The notes beneath the pieces are model-generated. The model saw only the letters and a list, made by a program, of their open reading frames with translations, was not told the origin of the DNA and searched no databases. Source: Ectobius pallidus (taxonomy: Eukaryota > Arthropoda > Insecta > Blattodea > Ectobiidae). Taken from it: 64,000 nt of DNA. Position 1 is the stretch's first letter. The number at the start of each line of letters is the position of its first letter. This document shows positions 44,967-56,430 of the stretch, one piece after another. The stretch covers positions 200,966,174-201,030,173 of the forward strand of contig CAXKWD010000003.1 in assembly GCA_964059195.1 (NCBI GenBank). Direction: 5' to 3'. The translations under genes were made by a program, and so were the position numbers.

Positions 44967-45738
44967 CAGTCGGTCAAATAAAAAACGTCGGGCGGTATTT
45001 GATTAAGTATCACGAACGAGCATATGCGCATGTACAGGAAGACTTAAGGTTAGGTTCACACCTGTCTCTTGTCTCTCCATGTATTTTCTTGATTATTTAG
45101 TCAGTTTTGTTCCAAAACAAACATGTATAGAAGGCTGTGGCTATATGCCTCAAATCCGCCATATTCTTGGTTGCAAATTTTTATAATATTGATAATTAAT
45201 AGATTCGCGAGGAATATGTTTATTCAAGGAGCATTTTTTTAAGATTCTATTTTATAATACCGGGACTTCTAGTGCAAAATCAATAACTTACGCTCAACTT
45301 CTGCAACCAATCTTAGCATCGAAATACGCGTCCGGCCAGATCAACGTTTGCTATGAAAACTTCCGGTTGCATTATAGTAAAGTTTCCACCTCTGTGCTGC
45401 TCTTTCATAAATATGGAACCTTCTCGCTGCTTCAGAGACCGAAAAATGCAGGTCAATTACAGCCCAAACTACACTTTCTCTCACGTTAGCAATTGTATGT
45501 GGCGATGACACAAAGCAAAATGAATTATGACAATGCATTAAGTTGAATATCGTGTGTTGCGCTTTCCGCGTTGTTCATTTTTTCCCTCCGTGTTTATATT
45601 TTCCCTCCTGCCGCATGGCCTCATATGTTCCGAAAATGACCTGTATTTTGTGTTTTTAAAAGGAAACTTGTGAACTAATGCGTCAAAACTTTAATTTTAA
45701 CAGCATACGAGTCCCGACGTTTTTTATTTGACCGACTG
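44967..45738 (-). mobile_element. Tc1-like element inserted in RepF hairpin
   Basis: The TIR CAGTCGGTCAAATAAAAAAC with GTCGGG is present at both ends, flanked by TA (44965-44966, 45739-45740). The element is 772 bp. On minus, 45538-45341 encodes a helix-turn-helix start (LHFSVSEAARRFHIYERAAQ, then RWKLYYNATGS) typical of Tc1/IS630-type DNA-binding domains. There is no DDE catalytic part. Confidence 0.82.
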
Positions 45739-46240
45739 TACTGTGTTGGATATCGAAATTCCAAGTTGAGTTTTTAACATAAATACACGTTTTGAGGTCC
45801 CCTGAATTCAAAAATCTATTTTCAGAAACATGTCTTTGTGCGTGTGTGGTGTGTCTGTAAACAGCCTAGCTTCTAAACGAAAAATCACATGAAAACAACA
45901 TTTTATATTCGGGTTAGGCAGCCTACCTTGTGAGGATGTGATACAAAGATTGGCGACGACTTACTCTTACGTTCAGTGCACTTTAGGTGAAGAAAATTTC
46001 ACTTTTCGCGATTTCCTAGAAAACGGTTTTCAAGATTTTGTTTAAACTTTGTACACGAGATGTTTATACCAAGAACTAAAACTTTTTATTTGATAATTTT
46101 TTTCGCAAAAATTCTCTGAAGGGTTCCACTGTTTTTAGAAACTAGGTCTTGCCTGGTGAACAATAAAACTTTGCATCTGGTTGAAACAACTGAATACGCG
46201 CTCTTTGCAATACGGTCTCTTATTCTACGTACGAGTAGGC
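45739..46240 (-). repeat. RepF body, part 2
   Basis: Minus RepF: CCAAGTTGAGTTTTTAACAT, CTGAATTCAAAAATCTATTT, AAGATTGGCGACGACTTACT, TTTCCTAGAAAACGG and TTGCAATACGGTCTCTTATT. Directly after it, 46253-46282 holds a decayed Helitron-type hairpin (GACCCGGCTTCGCCCGGC). Confidence 0.7.
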
Positions 46241-46494
46241 CTACATCACAATAAAAGACCCGGCTTCGCCCGGCTTTTGTATTTTGCATGACTTCGAAGT
46301 AAACTTATGGAGTAGTTTAGTTCCGACTGTCAATGTCTTGATACTAAATATGGCCTTCAGTCTTCTGGCTGCAGGGTTTATATGACCAATACTCTTTCTT
46401 TTCTTCGGTGCATTTGAATAATTTCTGGGGAAAAAAAGTCTTCCTGAACGGCGATAAAGGGGGAAAGGCCCGAAGGCTACGTGCGCAAAATTTA

Positions 46495-46720
46495 ATCAAG
46501 ATCGGATTAAAACTGTAAAAAGTAATGTGATCCCTATACAGACCATGGAAGCTCTTACGGTTCCAGGCGGTTGAGGATCCAATATTTTAAGACATTCGGA
46601 AATGGAGATTGACAGGTTGACAGTCTTAACGCACCGGCCGCCTATTCCCCCAGGATTGCACCTCGTACTCATTTCTGTTATCGGCTGAGTTGACCCCAGG
46701 GCCATGGTGCCATGAAAAGG
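46495..46720 (-). mobile_element. SINE-B body
   Basis: The same body as 63013-63304: ACCATGGAAGCTCTTACGGT, GGTTGACAGTCTTAACGCAC, CGGCTGAGTTGACCCCAGGG and CATGGTGCCA. The tRNA-like head is not present. 46283-46494 is unassigned. Confidence 0.65.
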
Positions 46721-48519
46721 ATTTGGTTAAGGTTAATTGAAAAATCCCAATATCGTTGCCTCAGTGCAGACATGTATTAAGTACAATACGATAGTTTTTA
46801 GTAATTCAATTTAATATCTAATTATCACGAATGAGGACCCGAGAAAAGTGCTTGTCACATTTTGCCCCTGTAGAAAATATATTAAGCTTCTGTTTTTTTT
46901 CAATTGTCATATTGGGATAGAGTGAAGACATGCCTCAGGACCTTCCAAATTTGCATTTACATTTTATCCCCAAAATTATATTTAAACTTGTGTGCTTTAA
47001 GTCATCGACATATTCAGACAGTCATATTTTTACCTTAATGCATAATATAAATTAGAAATATATGGTTTATTCGCAATATTAGAGGGTATCGTTATAGTGC
47101 GGAAAACTTCTCTCCTATAGTAATAAGAAATATGACGTAATAAATAAAAATCGGTTGACATATTCCGATCACATATCATACTTAAAGTTTATAAAAATTG
47201 ACGAAATTTAACATTTTTCGTAATTTTTAAGTAGCACTTATAGTTTAAAGTTAATGCTCATTTTATGGTTCAATAAAGTTAAATAAGTTAGAATATCATT
47301 AATATTTTAATGTTTTCCGTTAGCGCAATGTGTTTGAAAAACGGGAATGTAAAGAAAAATTCGCAAGTTTCATCGTGCAAATCTTCTCCCGTTTTGTCAG
47401 ATCGAAACGATCCAGAACTCATGGCGAGGAGGTGGCAACACGTCAAGTTCCACGGAACCAACAATCCAAAGTAGGGATGTGTTACTTATAATTTCAAATA
47501 TTTACAAAAACTGATTAGGATTCCGTGTGACTTTTGGAAGAAATCAGGCACAGGCGATCTTTATAACAGCCTAGAACTGATGTAGTCATCTCTAGCTTCA
47601 TGTCCACATGCTTTAGTGGATGCCTCGGTAATAAGTTTGACTGCCTGACAGCCATTTCATAAAATATGGGAATTTTTCCCTCAAAGACAGAAGTTATAAA
47701 ATTATTGTAATTGGGTGGTCAAAAATAAGTTTAAAACCTCAAATTCTCTGAGTATTAAGGACTTAGGTGTATCTGAAGTGGTTTCATGTGTAAAATCTGT
47801 TAATTTACTTATTTATTGCGTTGAGTAACTTTTTTGCCATTTTTAGCATGATTTTAACACTTTTTAATACCAAGCAGTCAAGAGTAATCAGCTATGCCCA
47901 TTTTCATTTGAGAAAATATACATCTAAGGTACAATTTGATATATAATAAGATTAACTACAAAAGATGTGTGTGGTTAATTACTATCTAAAATAACAAACA
48001 AGTTACTTTTTGTCCCACCCGTAACGGTGATAGTTTTGTTAAATTATTATTGATGAGTTAAATGTTCTGACAAACTGGAAACAGTTTATAATTTGTATTT
48101 AATCCCTCATACGCTCAATAATAACAACATTAAGATCCTAACAGTAATAGCAGAACAGCAATTGAACTTTTGTTTTGCATCATTAAAATCAGTGTCCAAA
48201 TTATGTCCCACCCGTAATAGATTTTGAAAAAACAAATTTAAACAATTTAAAATAAATTTAAAATAATGCTTTGCATGTAGTGTGGAGGAGAAGGCATTGT
48301 AAATTTTACACAATGTGAAGAACCAATTCTAGTTTATTATTTTTTAAACAAAAATAGTTTTTATAATTTGCTAGAATGTCCCACCCGTAATTATGAAATG
48401 GCTGCTGAGTATTTTGATGTCTCTGATGGGCTCAGTGTCGGAATTGATGAGTGACTGATTACATTATCACTTACTTCCCGTAGCATTCTGGAGGATAAAA
48501 CAGATATGCAAGTGTGTGA
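46721..48519. other. Unassigned AT-rich sequence with a thrice-repeated 14-mer
   Basis: No gene is recognised. TGTCCCACCCGTAA occurs three times in the same orientation (about 48012, 48203 and 48377), spaced 191 and 174 bp, while the DNA between is not obviously repeated. This could be binding sites in an unrecognised element. Confidence 0.4.
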
Positions 48520-50086
48520 TTATGAACTGGTGTAGCATCGCTGTCAGTAGCCGGGTTTATATGAAACTGGTAGCAATAGAAACTAAAAAAATGTTAGTAC
48601 CTACCTCAAAGACACTCGATGTGTGATCTCATGGCACACACGCTACAACATATCTACAGGGATGGACGCGGCAGTGGAGGTATGTAGGCAAGATTCTTTA
48701 TGTGACCCCATAAAAAGAAGTCACAGACGGTCAAGTCAGGGGATCTCGGAGGCCAGCTGCAGAAGACGTTATATTGGTAGATATACGTATAAGCATTCAT
48801 GAACCACAGACTATTGTCTCTGTTGGACATTCTCGTTATATTGGTTCCCATCTTCCTGGAAATTGTTGATTTAGAACATTCCTTACATTGAGATGCCAGT
48901 CATGAGGTACCCCATCTTGTTGGAAAATAAATTCGTTGCCTTCTTCTTCCAATCGTGGAAACAGCCACTCAGTAAACATATCAAGATAACTCATACCGGT
49001 GACAGTGTTCTTTTGAAGGGAAAATGGGTCATCACTTCCCGTTTCGAAAACGCACAAAACACATTTAGGTTAGGGGAATCACGTTCAACTTCTTAAATGA
49101 AATGTGGATTCTCGGTCCCCCAAATCCTAACGTTGTGTTCGTTAACTTACCGATTGCCTCGTCACTAAAAATGAATTTGGCTGAAAGGTCTTCATTATCC
49201 GTCATTAGTGTCAATATATGTTCACATCATGATGCAGTTTGTAGGGCTGAAGTCACAGAATGTTTAACTGCAGGCTAGCTCTACGCACAGACTTTCGAGG
49301 ACTACACATTGACGCCTTTCTACAGAATCCGCATTGACAGGCCGTTTCCTTTTATCACACATGCATACATCTATACCACTTCAGGTAGATGTCTCATGAT
49401 GAAAGCACACTATGGTATTCCAATACACACCAATTACGTTCCTGTGGATTCGCCATAATCGTTTAAATACTGCAGAGTTCGCACAGACTTCAAAATTTGT
49501 AATTATTCAGATCATTAGACACGATTTGCTTATATTCAACAATGCCTTAATACCGGAAACAGCATCTTTTTTCTTCTTCTTGTGCTGCCATCTCTTGTTT
49601 CCGTCAACAATGTCATTTACGCATTTCCTGAAATTCTTTGAGTTTCTCTTTCTACACTAGATTTCCTAACTTTTTTCATAAAAGTGATTACACCCATTTT
49701 CTTCAAAACTAATTCCAGTGCAACCGCAAGTTTCCTTTTATTTTTGAAGTTCAAGTGGCTGAAATCACATGTACACTTTAGAACCACGTAATAAATACAG
49801 GCATTTCAAAATTCCTCACTTCCCACTTAAATCCACAAAACTAAACATGCGTATTACCTAAAATTTATTCCTATGGTTTCGCGAACAGTTGGAATCTACC
49901 GAAATTGCATAACTCATCGTCGCCAGTGCATTTCGCGCTTGAGCATTCACATAAACAAACAGTTGCGAAATTTAGTTACTAGATCTATAGTACTTTTGTC
50001 GTGTAAACTAGTCCTAATGTGACCAGTTTCGTATAAATTAAATGCTATACCATTTAAAATCACGAAGTGTTTCTGTGGACACACTG
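48520..50086 (-). mobile_element. DD41D-type Tc1/mariner element, decayed
   Basis: The 5' end on minus is CAGTGTGTCCACAGAAACAC preceded by TA (50087-50088). Inner inverted text TTTATAYGAAACTGGT is near 48555-48572 and 50022-50036. The left boundary is approximate. It carries transposase remnants at 48600-49230. Confidence 0.6.
48600..49230 (-). pseudogene. DD41D-type transposase remnant
   Basis: One frame reads MFTEWLFPRLEEEGNEFIFQ, then QDGVPHDWHLNVRNVLNQQF and PGRW, which contains the second catalytic D (QQDG). About 60 nt further, in another frame, is WPPRSPDLTVCDFFLWGHIK with the third catalytic D. The WPPRSPDLTxxDFFLWG block is characteristic of the rosa-like/DD41D group. An insertion, frameshifts and stops disable it. 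Upstream (49060-49200) a decayed FSDEAIGKLT-like segment continues the same protein. Confidence 0.8.
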
Positions 50087-50453
50087 TATTCCAGTCAATA
50101 ATTTCAGTGTAATCCGTAGGTTCAAAGTTATCTTAGGTTACGCGAAATTTCTAGTAGGTTTCCCTTTAGCTTGCTTTTTAATTCTACTCTATCCAAGCTC
50201 TTTTTCATTGTCATAGCCAACAGTAAATTTTACGACTATGCAAATAACGCATTGCGATCAATTACTGGATTAACAACTTGAAGTTATTCATCAGATAAAT
50301 ACCGGGATGTTTGGATTGCTAGAAAAACATATTTCGAACTACCAGTAAAATATTTGCTCTTATTTTGATCTTGAACTAAACAGGCATGTAAGATTTCAAG
50401 GTGAAAATATTGGTTACTATATATTTCAAGTTCTAAGAATAGAAGGACTGTAT

Positions 50454-51311
50454 TAGGTAGATTTCGAAGAAAAATCTACCTATTGCAATGGATACCATGT
50501 CATCATTTTCGAAAAATTCTTTCATATCTTTACGTTTCATGTTCCCCTAAGTACGAAACCACCGCCCGTTCCAAAAAAAAAATTGTGATATTTATATATA
50601 TATTTATATCTTTACACGATAGCGGCCGTAATTTTGAAGATATTTGAACCAAATATTATTATGTCATTTCTAGGCCCAATAGCTCGGATAAGTTCGTTAA
50701 TGAGCAAAATTGGACCAAGGGGGTGGTCGGGGGAGGGGGTTGAAATGTTTAAAAATGTATATTTCGGCCCCTATGAAGTATAGAGGGAAATTTTGTTTGA
50801 ATAAATTAGAGTACTCCCTTTGGAGTTCACAGTGACACCAACGATTCGGGGGTTCGAGTGAGGGTGGGGGTGGGGATGGGGGTGGGGGGATGAAAATTCG
50901 AAACTTTTGAAACCACGTCTTATGGGGTATCGTTGAAAAGCTCTTGATGAGTACTCTACAAATCAATAACTAGTTTCTTGATAGCTCTCATATGACGCGA
51001 GATTTTAATGTTTGAAAATAATAACACTTAAAAGAATTATTATAATATCATAATTTTGTCTTGTTTAGCGGCTTTGCTAATTTTATTCATTGCTGATCTT
51101 GCGCACGGCCTCCCAGAATATTATATCCTATTCTTGTTGTCAAAACAAATGATTGTAGTCTCTTCCTCTTTACCGAATTCAGTTCTTATTACTGCGGGTT
51201 TGCCATGCCAAGGCTAAAAAAGAAGAGTGCTGTGCAGCGATAATAAATTAAACCAAAAGCACTTTGAAATCTACCTCAGCCTGTAGGCCTGCCTAAAGGG
51301 ATTTTTTTTTT
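50454..51311 (-). repeat. RepG copy 2, longer copy
   Basis: Inverted relative to 7816-8524. The terminal hairpin (TAGGTAGATTT at 50454-50464 with 50472-50482) is at the left. The G-rich tract at 50860-50890 corresponds to the C-rich tract of copy 1. GGTTTGCCATGCCAAGGCTA and AGCACTTTGAAATCTACCTC are near the right end. It contains about 150 bp that copy 1 lacks (51040-51190). No coding. Confidence 0.65.
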
Positions 51312-51529
51312 AATTGGAGTTACATTTCAGGTTGCTAACTGCCGACAATTGAGTACTTAAGTTGTCACTGTCACTTTATGCCCGTTACGGTAAATCCAAT
51401 TGACTATTGCAGGTTCCTCATAACCTCTCTATTTGGTTTATGTATTCTGAAATATAAGGATTTTTTTTCCGTTCTGGCAACTATTTTATTTCTCCAAACA
51501 TAGTATATGTACATCGATCTAAGTTTTAT

Positions 51530-51862
51530 ACGCCTTTGGCATAATCACCACCATTGCGTACAACATGTTCCCACTGATGCGGAAGTCTTTGGATCCCGTT
51601 GGCACTGCCTAATCTGTTGATGGTGCGAAGAGAGCGGTCGGTTGCCTGTAAAACATCTTTAACCATATGAAAACGAATCCCCAAGTGGCTCCTTCATCTT
51701 CAGGATTAGATCAAAGTCGCACGGACTTAAATCTGGAGAGTATGGAGGGTGATAGAGCACCTCCCAGCCCCAGCGATTGAACAGTTCAGATACAGCTCCT
51801 GCTGTATGCGCCCTAGTGTTGTCATGCAGAATGATGGGTGGATTATCCATGAAGTGTCGCCA
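51530..51862 (-). pseudogene. Mariner DD34D transposase C-terminal half
   Basis: The frame reads PPIILHDNTRAHTAGAVSEL, then FNRWGWEVLYHPPYSPDLSP and CDFDLILKMKEP. The spacing between D of HDN and D of PCD is exactly 34 residues, the mariner signature. A frameshift after KEPLGD leads into a second frame that corresponds to the ATGRSLRTINRLGSANG text readable on plus at 52618-52737. The N-terminal half is missing. Confidence 0.85.
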
Positions 51863-51881
51863 TTTTCTTTTTGCACTCCTT

Positions 51882-52258
51882 AACTAATTAGTGGTACTTA
51901 CGAATGTTGTTGCCGTGGATCGTAAGTTGACATTCCCACACAATCTTGTTGCTATGGGCGTTGCGATGCGGCTAAATTACTTGCGGTGCTTGCGCCACGT
52001 CATAATTCATTACGATACACTTCATAATACAAGCCTTTATGGACAAAGCCCCCAGGACAAATATTCGGTTCCCATAACAACAATCACTTTCTGAAATAAA
52101 CATCTATTTTCAAGAATGTATATACATAATATTTTCAGGTAATATCACAATTAATATAATTAAATTGATATAAATAATCATCATGCAAAAAATAGCATGC
52201 AATACTCGTGCCGTAAGCGCATTACGGATCTCGGAAAATTGAAAACACGAGGCGCGAG
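51882..52258 (-). repeat. RepP copy 2, nested in the mariner
   Basis: Inverted copy of 17840-18260. It runs from CTAATTAGTGGTACTTAC through GCATGCAATACTCGTGCCGT to ACGAGGCGC, where it stops at the centre of the RepP palindrome because the next MITE begins there. Confidence 0.65.
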
Positions 52259-52582
52259 GCAGAATGTTATTGCAGAGTACAGTGGTATTAATGAGACGTG
52301 GCAGTCCAAGCATGGATGCTCAGTAGATGCAGACGAGTCCAATAAACATTCGTACTGCATGGAGGGGTGTATGGGTTAGTTGTGTCGTTGCTTTCAGAGC
52401 GGTAACATCGTATAATGCAGTGAAGAAACAAGAGACCTTGTTACAATCGCTTCTCTCTCTCGCAAGTGCAGTACAACATTCTTACCCCTCCCTATGATTC
52501 CCCCTACATGCGTCTCCTCTCTCACGCGCATCTGACTGCCGCCTCTCTTTAATACCACTGTACTCTGCAATAACATTCTGCA
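52259..52582. mobile_element. MITE with 33-bp TIRs
   Basis: GCAGAATGTTATTGCAGAGT with ACAGTGGTATTAA at the left is repeated perfectly in inverted orientation at 52549-52582. The interior is unrelated and lacks coding. No target duplication is visible because the left flank is the RepP palindrome centre. Confidence 0.75.
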
Positions 52583-52744
52583 TTGGAGGAATTGTATGTT
52601 TTAAGATCACACCATCCCAATCATGTTTTACAGGCAACCGGCCGCTCTCTTCGCACCATCAACAGATTAGGCAGTGCCAATGGGATCCAAAGACTTCCGC
52701 ATCGCTGGGAACACGTTGTACGCAATTGTGGTGATTAGATCGAA

Positions 52745-52987
52745 GGCCTGTAAAACTTAGAACTATGTACGTATGCTATATGTGGAGAAATAAAATAGTT
52801 GCCACTACTAAAAAATCAACCCTTGTATTTGTTTATTGTAAATTTAGAAACACGAATTGAGCGCATTGCGCTCAATTCGTGTTTCTAAATTTACAATAAA
52901 CAAATACAAGGGTTGATTTTTTAGTAGTGGCAACTATTTTATTTCTCCACATATAGCATACGTACATAGTTCTAAGTTTTACAGGCC
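52745..52987. repeat. Perfect 243-nt palindrome
   Basis: The arms of 121 nt (52745-52865 and 52867-52987) are exact reverse complements around a single central T at 52866. The left arm contains the mariner 3' end plus 40 bp of flank (to GCGCA), and the right arm repeats both in reverse. Bases at 52744 and 52988 no longer pair. No other feature explains it. Confidence 0.95.
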
Positions 52988-53849
52988 ATAGATGCGGTTC
53001 ATCGAACTAAGAGTAGAAATTCTGTGTGTCTGAGCTGTACGAGCAGAGTTTGTTATCGTCACATCGCCGGGTTTCCCAATGCAGTAATCTCAGGTAAATT
53101 GCTTTCCAGAGATCGTCATGAGGAAAAAGTAATTATTATGATTTTGCTACTTATGATCCGGGTTCAAAATATCATTTTTGTTCGCTTTTAATCAAGGACG
53201 CCCATATGATATTTTCTAGGGGGCAATTTTTTAATTAATTTATTTTTTGTCGCTTTAACTTCTTGGGCACTTTGCAACATTATATTAATAATGTAATAAG
53301 TGCAACATGACGTGACCGGAAAATAATTTCGGAGAGGATCGAAAGTGACGGGAGGGGGTTCACAACCGGGAAATTTTTAAATACTGAACTAATGAAAATC
53401 ACATTTTACGCTGTTTTAGCAGCGAAAAATTAGTTAGCAAATTTGTTTATTACACTCTAAGAATTGCCAACGTAAACAAGAAATCGTTACCTAAGTTATA
53501 AAACTTAAATAGTTATAAGAAAAGTTAAATAACACATGGAAATAATAGGGATACTCATTATGTTATGAAAACAATATAACTGCTATATAATATTTGACAC
53601 ACCAAGAAAACTTGTTTAATTTAATAAATATTTTTTAAAATACAAAAATAGAATTTTAGGTTTTCATTTTTAGGGGTCCGGACCCCTGGACTTTTAAATA
53701 ATTGTCCTATAATTACGTAATATAATTTTTTCCTTTCCCTGAGAGCTGGGGGGGGGGGGAACTAAACTTTAAAAAAGGGCCTTAGACCATTGTTACGCTG
53801 ACCCCGGGGTTTGAATTAAGGGGGACATACAGCGTTGGGTGAAATACAT
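52988..53849. other. Unassigned; decayed copy of the 2909 MITE end
   Basis: TTAGACCATTGTTACGCTGA at 53783-53802 and GAACTAAACTTTAAAAAAGG before it resemble the right end of the MITE at 2909-3661. The rest shows no gene. Confidence 0.35.
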
Positions 53850-54430
53850 TTTTTTCTGTAACCTTGTAATCTGGCATGTTCTTTACAAACTACTTCTATA
53901 ATTGCCTACTATTTTCAGAATTAATAAACTGTTACAGTTATGGGTAAATGTTTCAAAATGGCAGCCATGATTCATGCACTGAAATGCCGATTCCGTGATA
54001 ATTTCCACAAATGACAATATTTTTGAGCGATTCTTTTTTCTATTTCTTTGTATACATCATAGGTCTATGATCAACATCATCTACAATCTATGGAATATCT
54101 TCAGTATAAGTATTTTTTTAAAGTTTCTTTTTCATTAAAATACATATATTTAAACAAAATAAACTATTAATGTTAAATGAATGATTGCAGATATTGTTTT
54201 TCATGTGATAATAAACAAATAAGTTACACAGAAAAATAATCACTCAAAAATATTGATACTTGCGGAAGTTATCACGGAAACGGCATTTCAGTGCATGAAA
54301 CATGGCTGCCATTTTGAAACGATAATTACCCGTAACTGTAACAGTTTGACTAGTTTTGACAATATTATACAATTGTAGAAGTAGTCAATAAAGAGTATGT
54401 CAGATTGCAAGATTGTAGAGTAATGCATTG
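53850..54430. mobile_element. Fold-back element with arms of about 185 bp
   Basis: 53857-54042 and 54238-54423 are inverted copies at roughly 80-90 percent identity by eye. Shared text includes CAAAATGGCAGCCATG, TCATGCACTGAAATGCCG, TCCGTGATAA and AATATTTTTGAG. A spacer of about 195 bp is AT rich. No coding and no target duplication are found. Confidence 0.75.
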
Positions 54431-54443
54431 CTGAGAGAAAAAA

Positions 54444-55310
54444 TCTGATGTGAAAGTCACATAACTTCCTCTGCCCAAATAAAAGTTAGCAGTATTCACA
54501 TATCCTTGTACAGAATCGCAAGACACAATTTTACGCTAATTATCCTATAAATACCTCTTCTTTCAATGATGCGACTAAAAGCGCAGTCTATATAACAAAC
54601 TTAAAAAAAAAAAAAAAAACCAAATGACTGCAGACGTTTATTGAACTTTCTGCCGTAAAATATAATTTCCGAAATTTATCGAATATTTCCCTCAGATACA
54701 TCTTTACTCTATGCATGGCCAACAATACATCTTTCTCACTTCACATTCTTATATAACATAAGAGGCCGTGAAAGAGCGCGAATTCAGTTGTTCATCACGT
54801 AAGACAAACTTTCTACAAACAGTGGGTGAACAGTGGGTGGCTTGTACCTACCCTCAGAGAATTTTCTCGAAAAAAATGTTTCAAATAAAAGTTTTAGCTC
54901 TTAGTATAAGCAACCTATGTGCAAAATTTAAAGAAAATCGTTAGAGCCGTTTTCGAGAAAATCGCGAAAAACGAAAATTTCTTCATGTAAAGTCCCCTTA
55001 AAAATAAGAGAAAATAGTCGTCAATCTTATCCTCACATCTTCAGAAGGTACCTGACCCAAATACGAAATTTTGTTTTCATACGATTTTCCGTTTTGGAGT
55101 TAGCTTGTTCACAGATATTTTCCACACAGACACACACACAGACACACAGACACACAGACACACAGACACACAGACATGTTTCCAAAAATAGTATTTTTGG
55201 ATTCAGGGGGCCTTGAAACGTGTATATATGCTAAAAACTCAACTTCGAATTTTGGGGTCGAAAACAATACTTCCTCTACCTATAGTACCTATGGTACGGG
55301 CAGAGGAAGT
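54444..55310 (+). repeat. RepF, complete copy
   Basis: Colinear with 36048-36898 and the best preserved of the family. It has TCTGATGTGAAAGTCACATA at the 5' end and a (CACACAGA)n run at 55128-55178. The terminal hairpin CTTCCTCT ... AGAGGAAG is at 55270-55309. The A just before the TC start matches that of the other complete copy. Confidence 0.8.
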
Positions 55311-56430
55311 AAAAAATGAAATTCGCCTATTTTTCACCTATGATCTCCACTATTAACGGGACAGATGGGAGTCCCCTTCCCCTCTCGTAAAAAAAATTGT
55401 TTCTGACTCGTTAAATAAAAATTCCTTCTTTGCCAGGAATAAGTTTTTCTACATCAGTTTAAAAATTCCAATGCAATTAGTGGAAACATGCAGTTATGTT
55501 TCTTCATAATGCCGGTTTTGATCGTAACGGTATCACCAGCACAATATGTAGGCAATCTAACAAGCATTTGATGTGCACGGTGTAACGGAAGCGCTATAAT
55601 GTACATATTTAAGGTTTATATGACCGCTTTCAATTGACTTCTTTTTGTCAGCAACAATACGGTTAAGGAATGTTTGCTATGTCAATGAGTGCAGTAGTGA
55701 TTAATGTTCCATGGTAGTTTGTCAAGAATGTCTTTTATAGAGAGTGGATGCTCTTCAAATTGGTTAATAACATGGATAATTCTTTAACAAAAAAGCGTAA
55801 AGTAACAGAGTCTGAAACTTCATAATATGGCCTCGTCTTCTACTAAACAGGTTGTCTGTATGTTCCAATAGCGGCGGGACAAGCGTCAAGAGGAAATTGT
55901 GATACTGTATTAACCTTTCTGTAGACAGTTCCGGAGGGAGTTATATGCTTGTACTGCTCAAGAATACAATAATATGTTAGTACATTGGAATCCCATTTAA
56001 TACCCCCTTCCTGAAAGTGTGTGATTCGAACCCTGGATGACCCCCTGAATTAATCTGCTGATTCCTGAACAGATGTAAGCATAATATTCACTTTATTTTC
56101 AGAAAAAATCTTAACGTGCCCATACATTGGTGATGTATGCATAAGTTACTGCCGAGAGAGACTCCAACCTAAAGAAAAGACGTGTGTTTATCACTTTTGT
56201 AGGAGGTGATAAAGTAAATTCAATAAAGTTTACGTTTAAGTTTATTGTTCTTTAAGCATATACATAAAATGGAATAGAACTCATCAGATGATAAAACACT
56301 AATACACCATACAAACAAAGACACTTTATCCAATCGATCTAATCCCACAATAAAAAAAAACTGTATTTACAAAATTTGGAATTATAAATCAATTTAAACA
56401 TCTTTCTTTCTTTCTTCATCGTAGTTTCAC
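55311..56430. other. Unassigned sequence
   Basis: No gene is recognised. A short hairpin (TTTATCAC ... GTGATAAA) is present near 56189-56215. Confidence 0.3.

Larger units (their letters stand above)
51455..52825. mobile_element. Palindromic mariner with two 3' ends, carrying nested repeats
   Basis: Left arm (minus, 51862-51455) and right arm (plus, about 52590-52825) are both the 3' part of one mariner. Each has the text GGCAACTATTTTATTTCTCC (or its complement), the LGSANGxQRLP region and the terminus TTGATTTTTTAGTAG. TA lies at 52826-52827 on the right and near 51453 on the left. Between the arms sit RepP (51882-52258) and a MITE (52259-52582). Confidence 0.7.
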
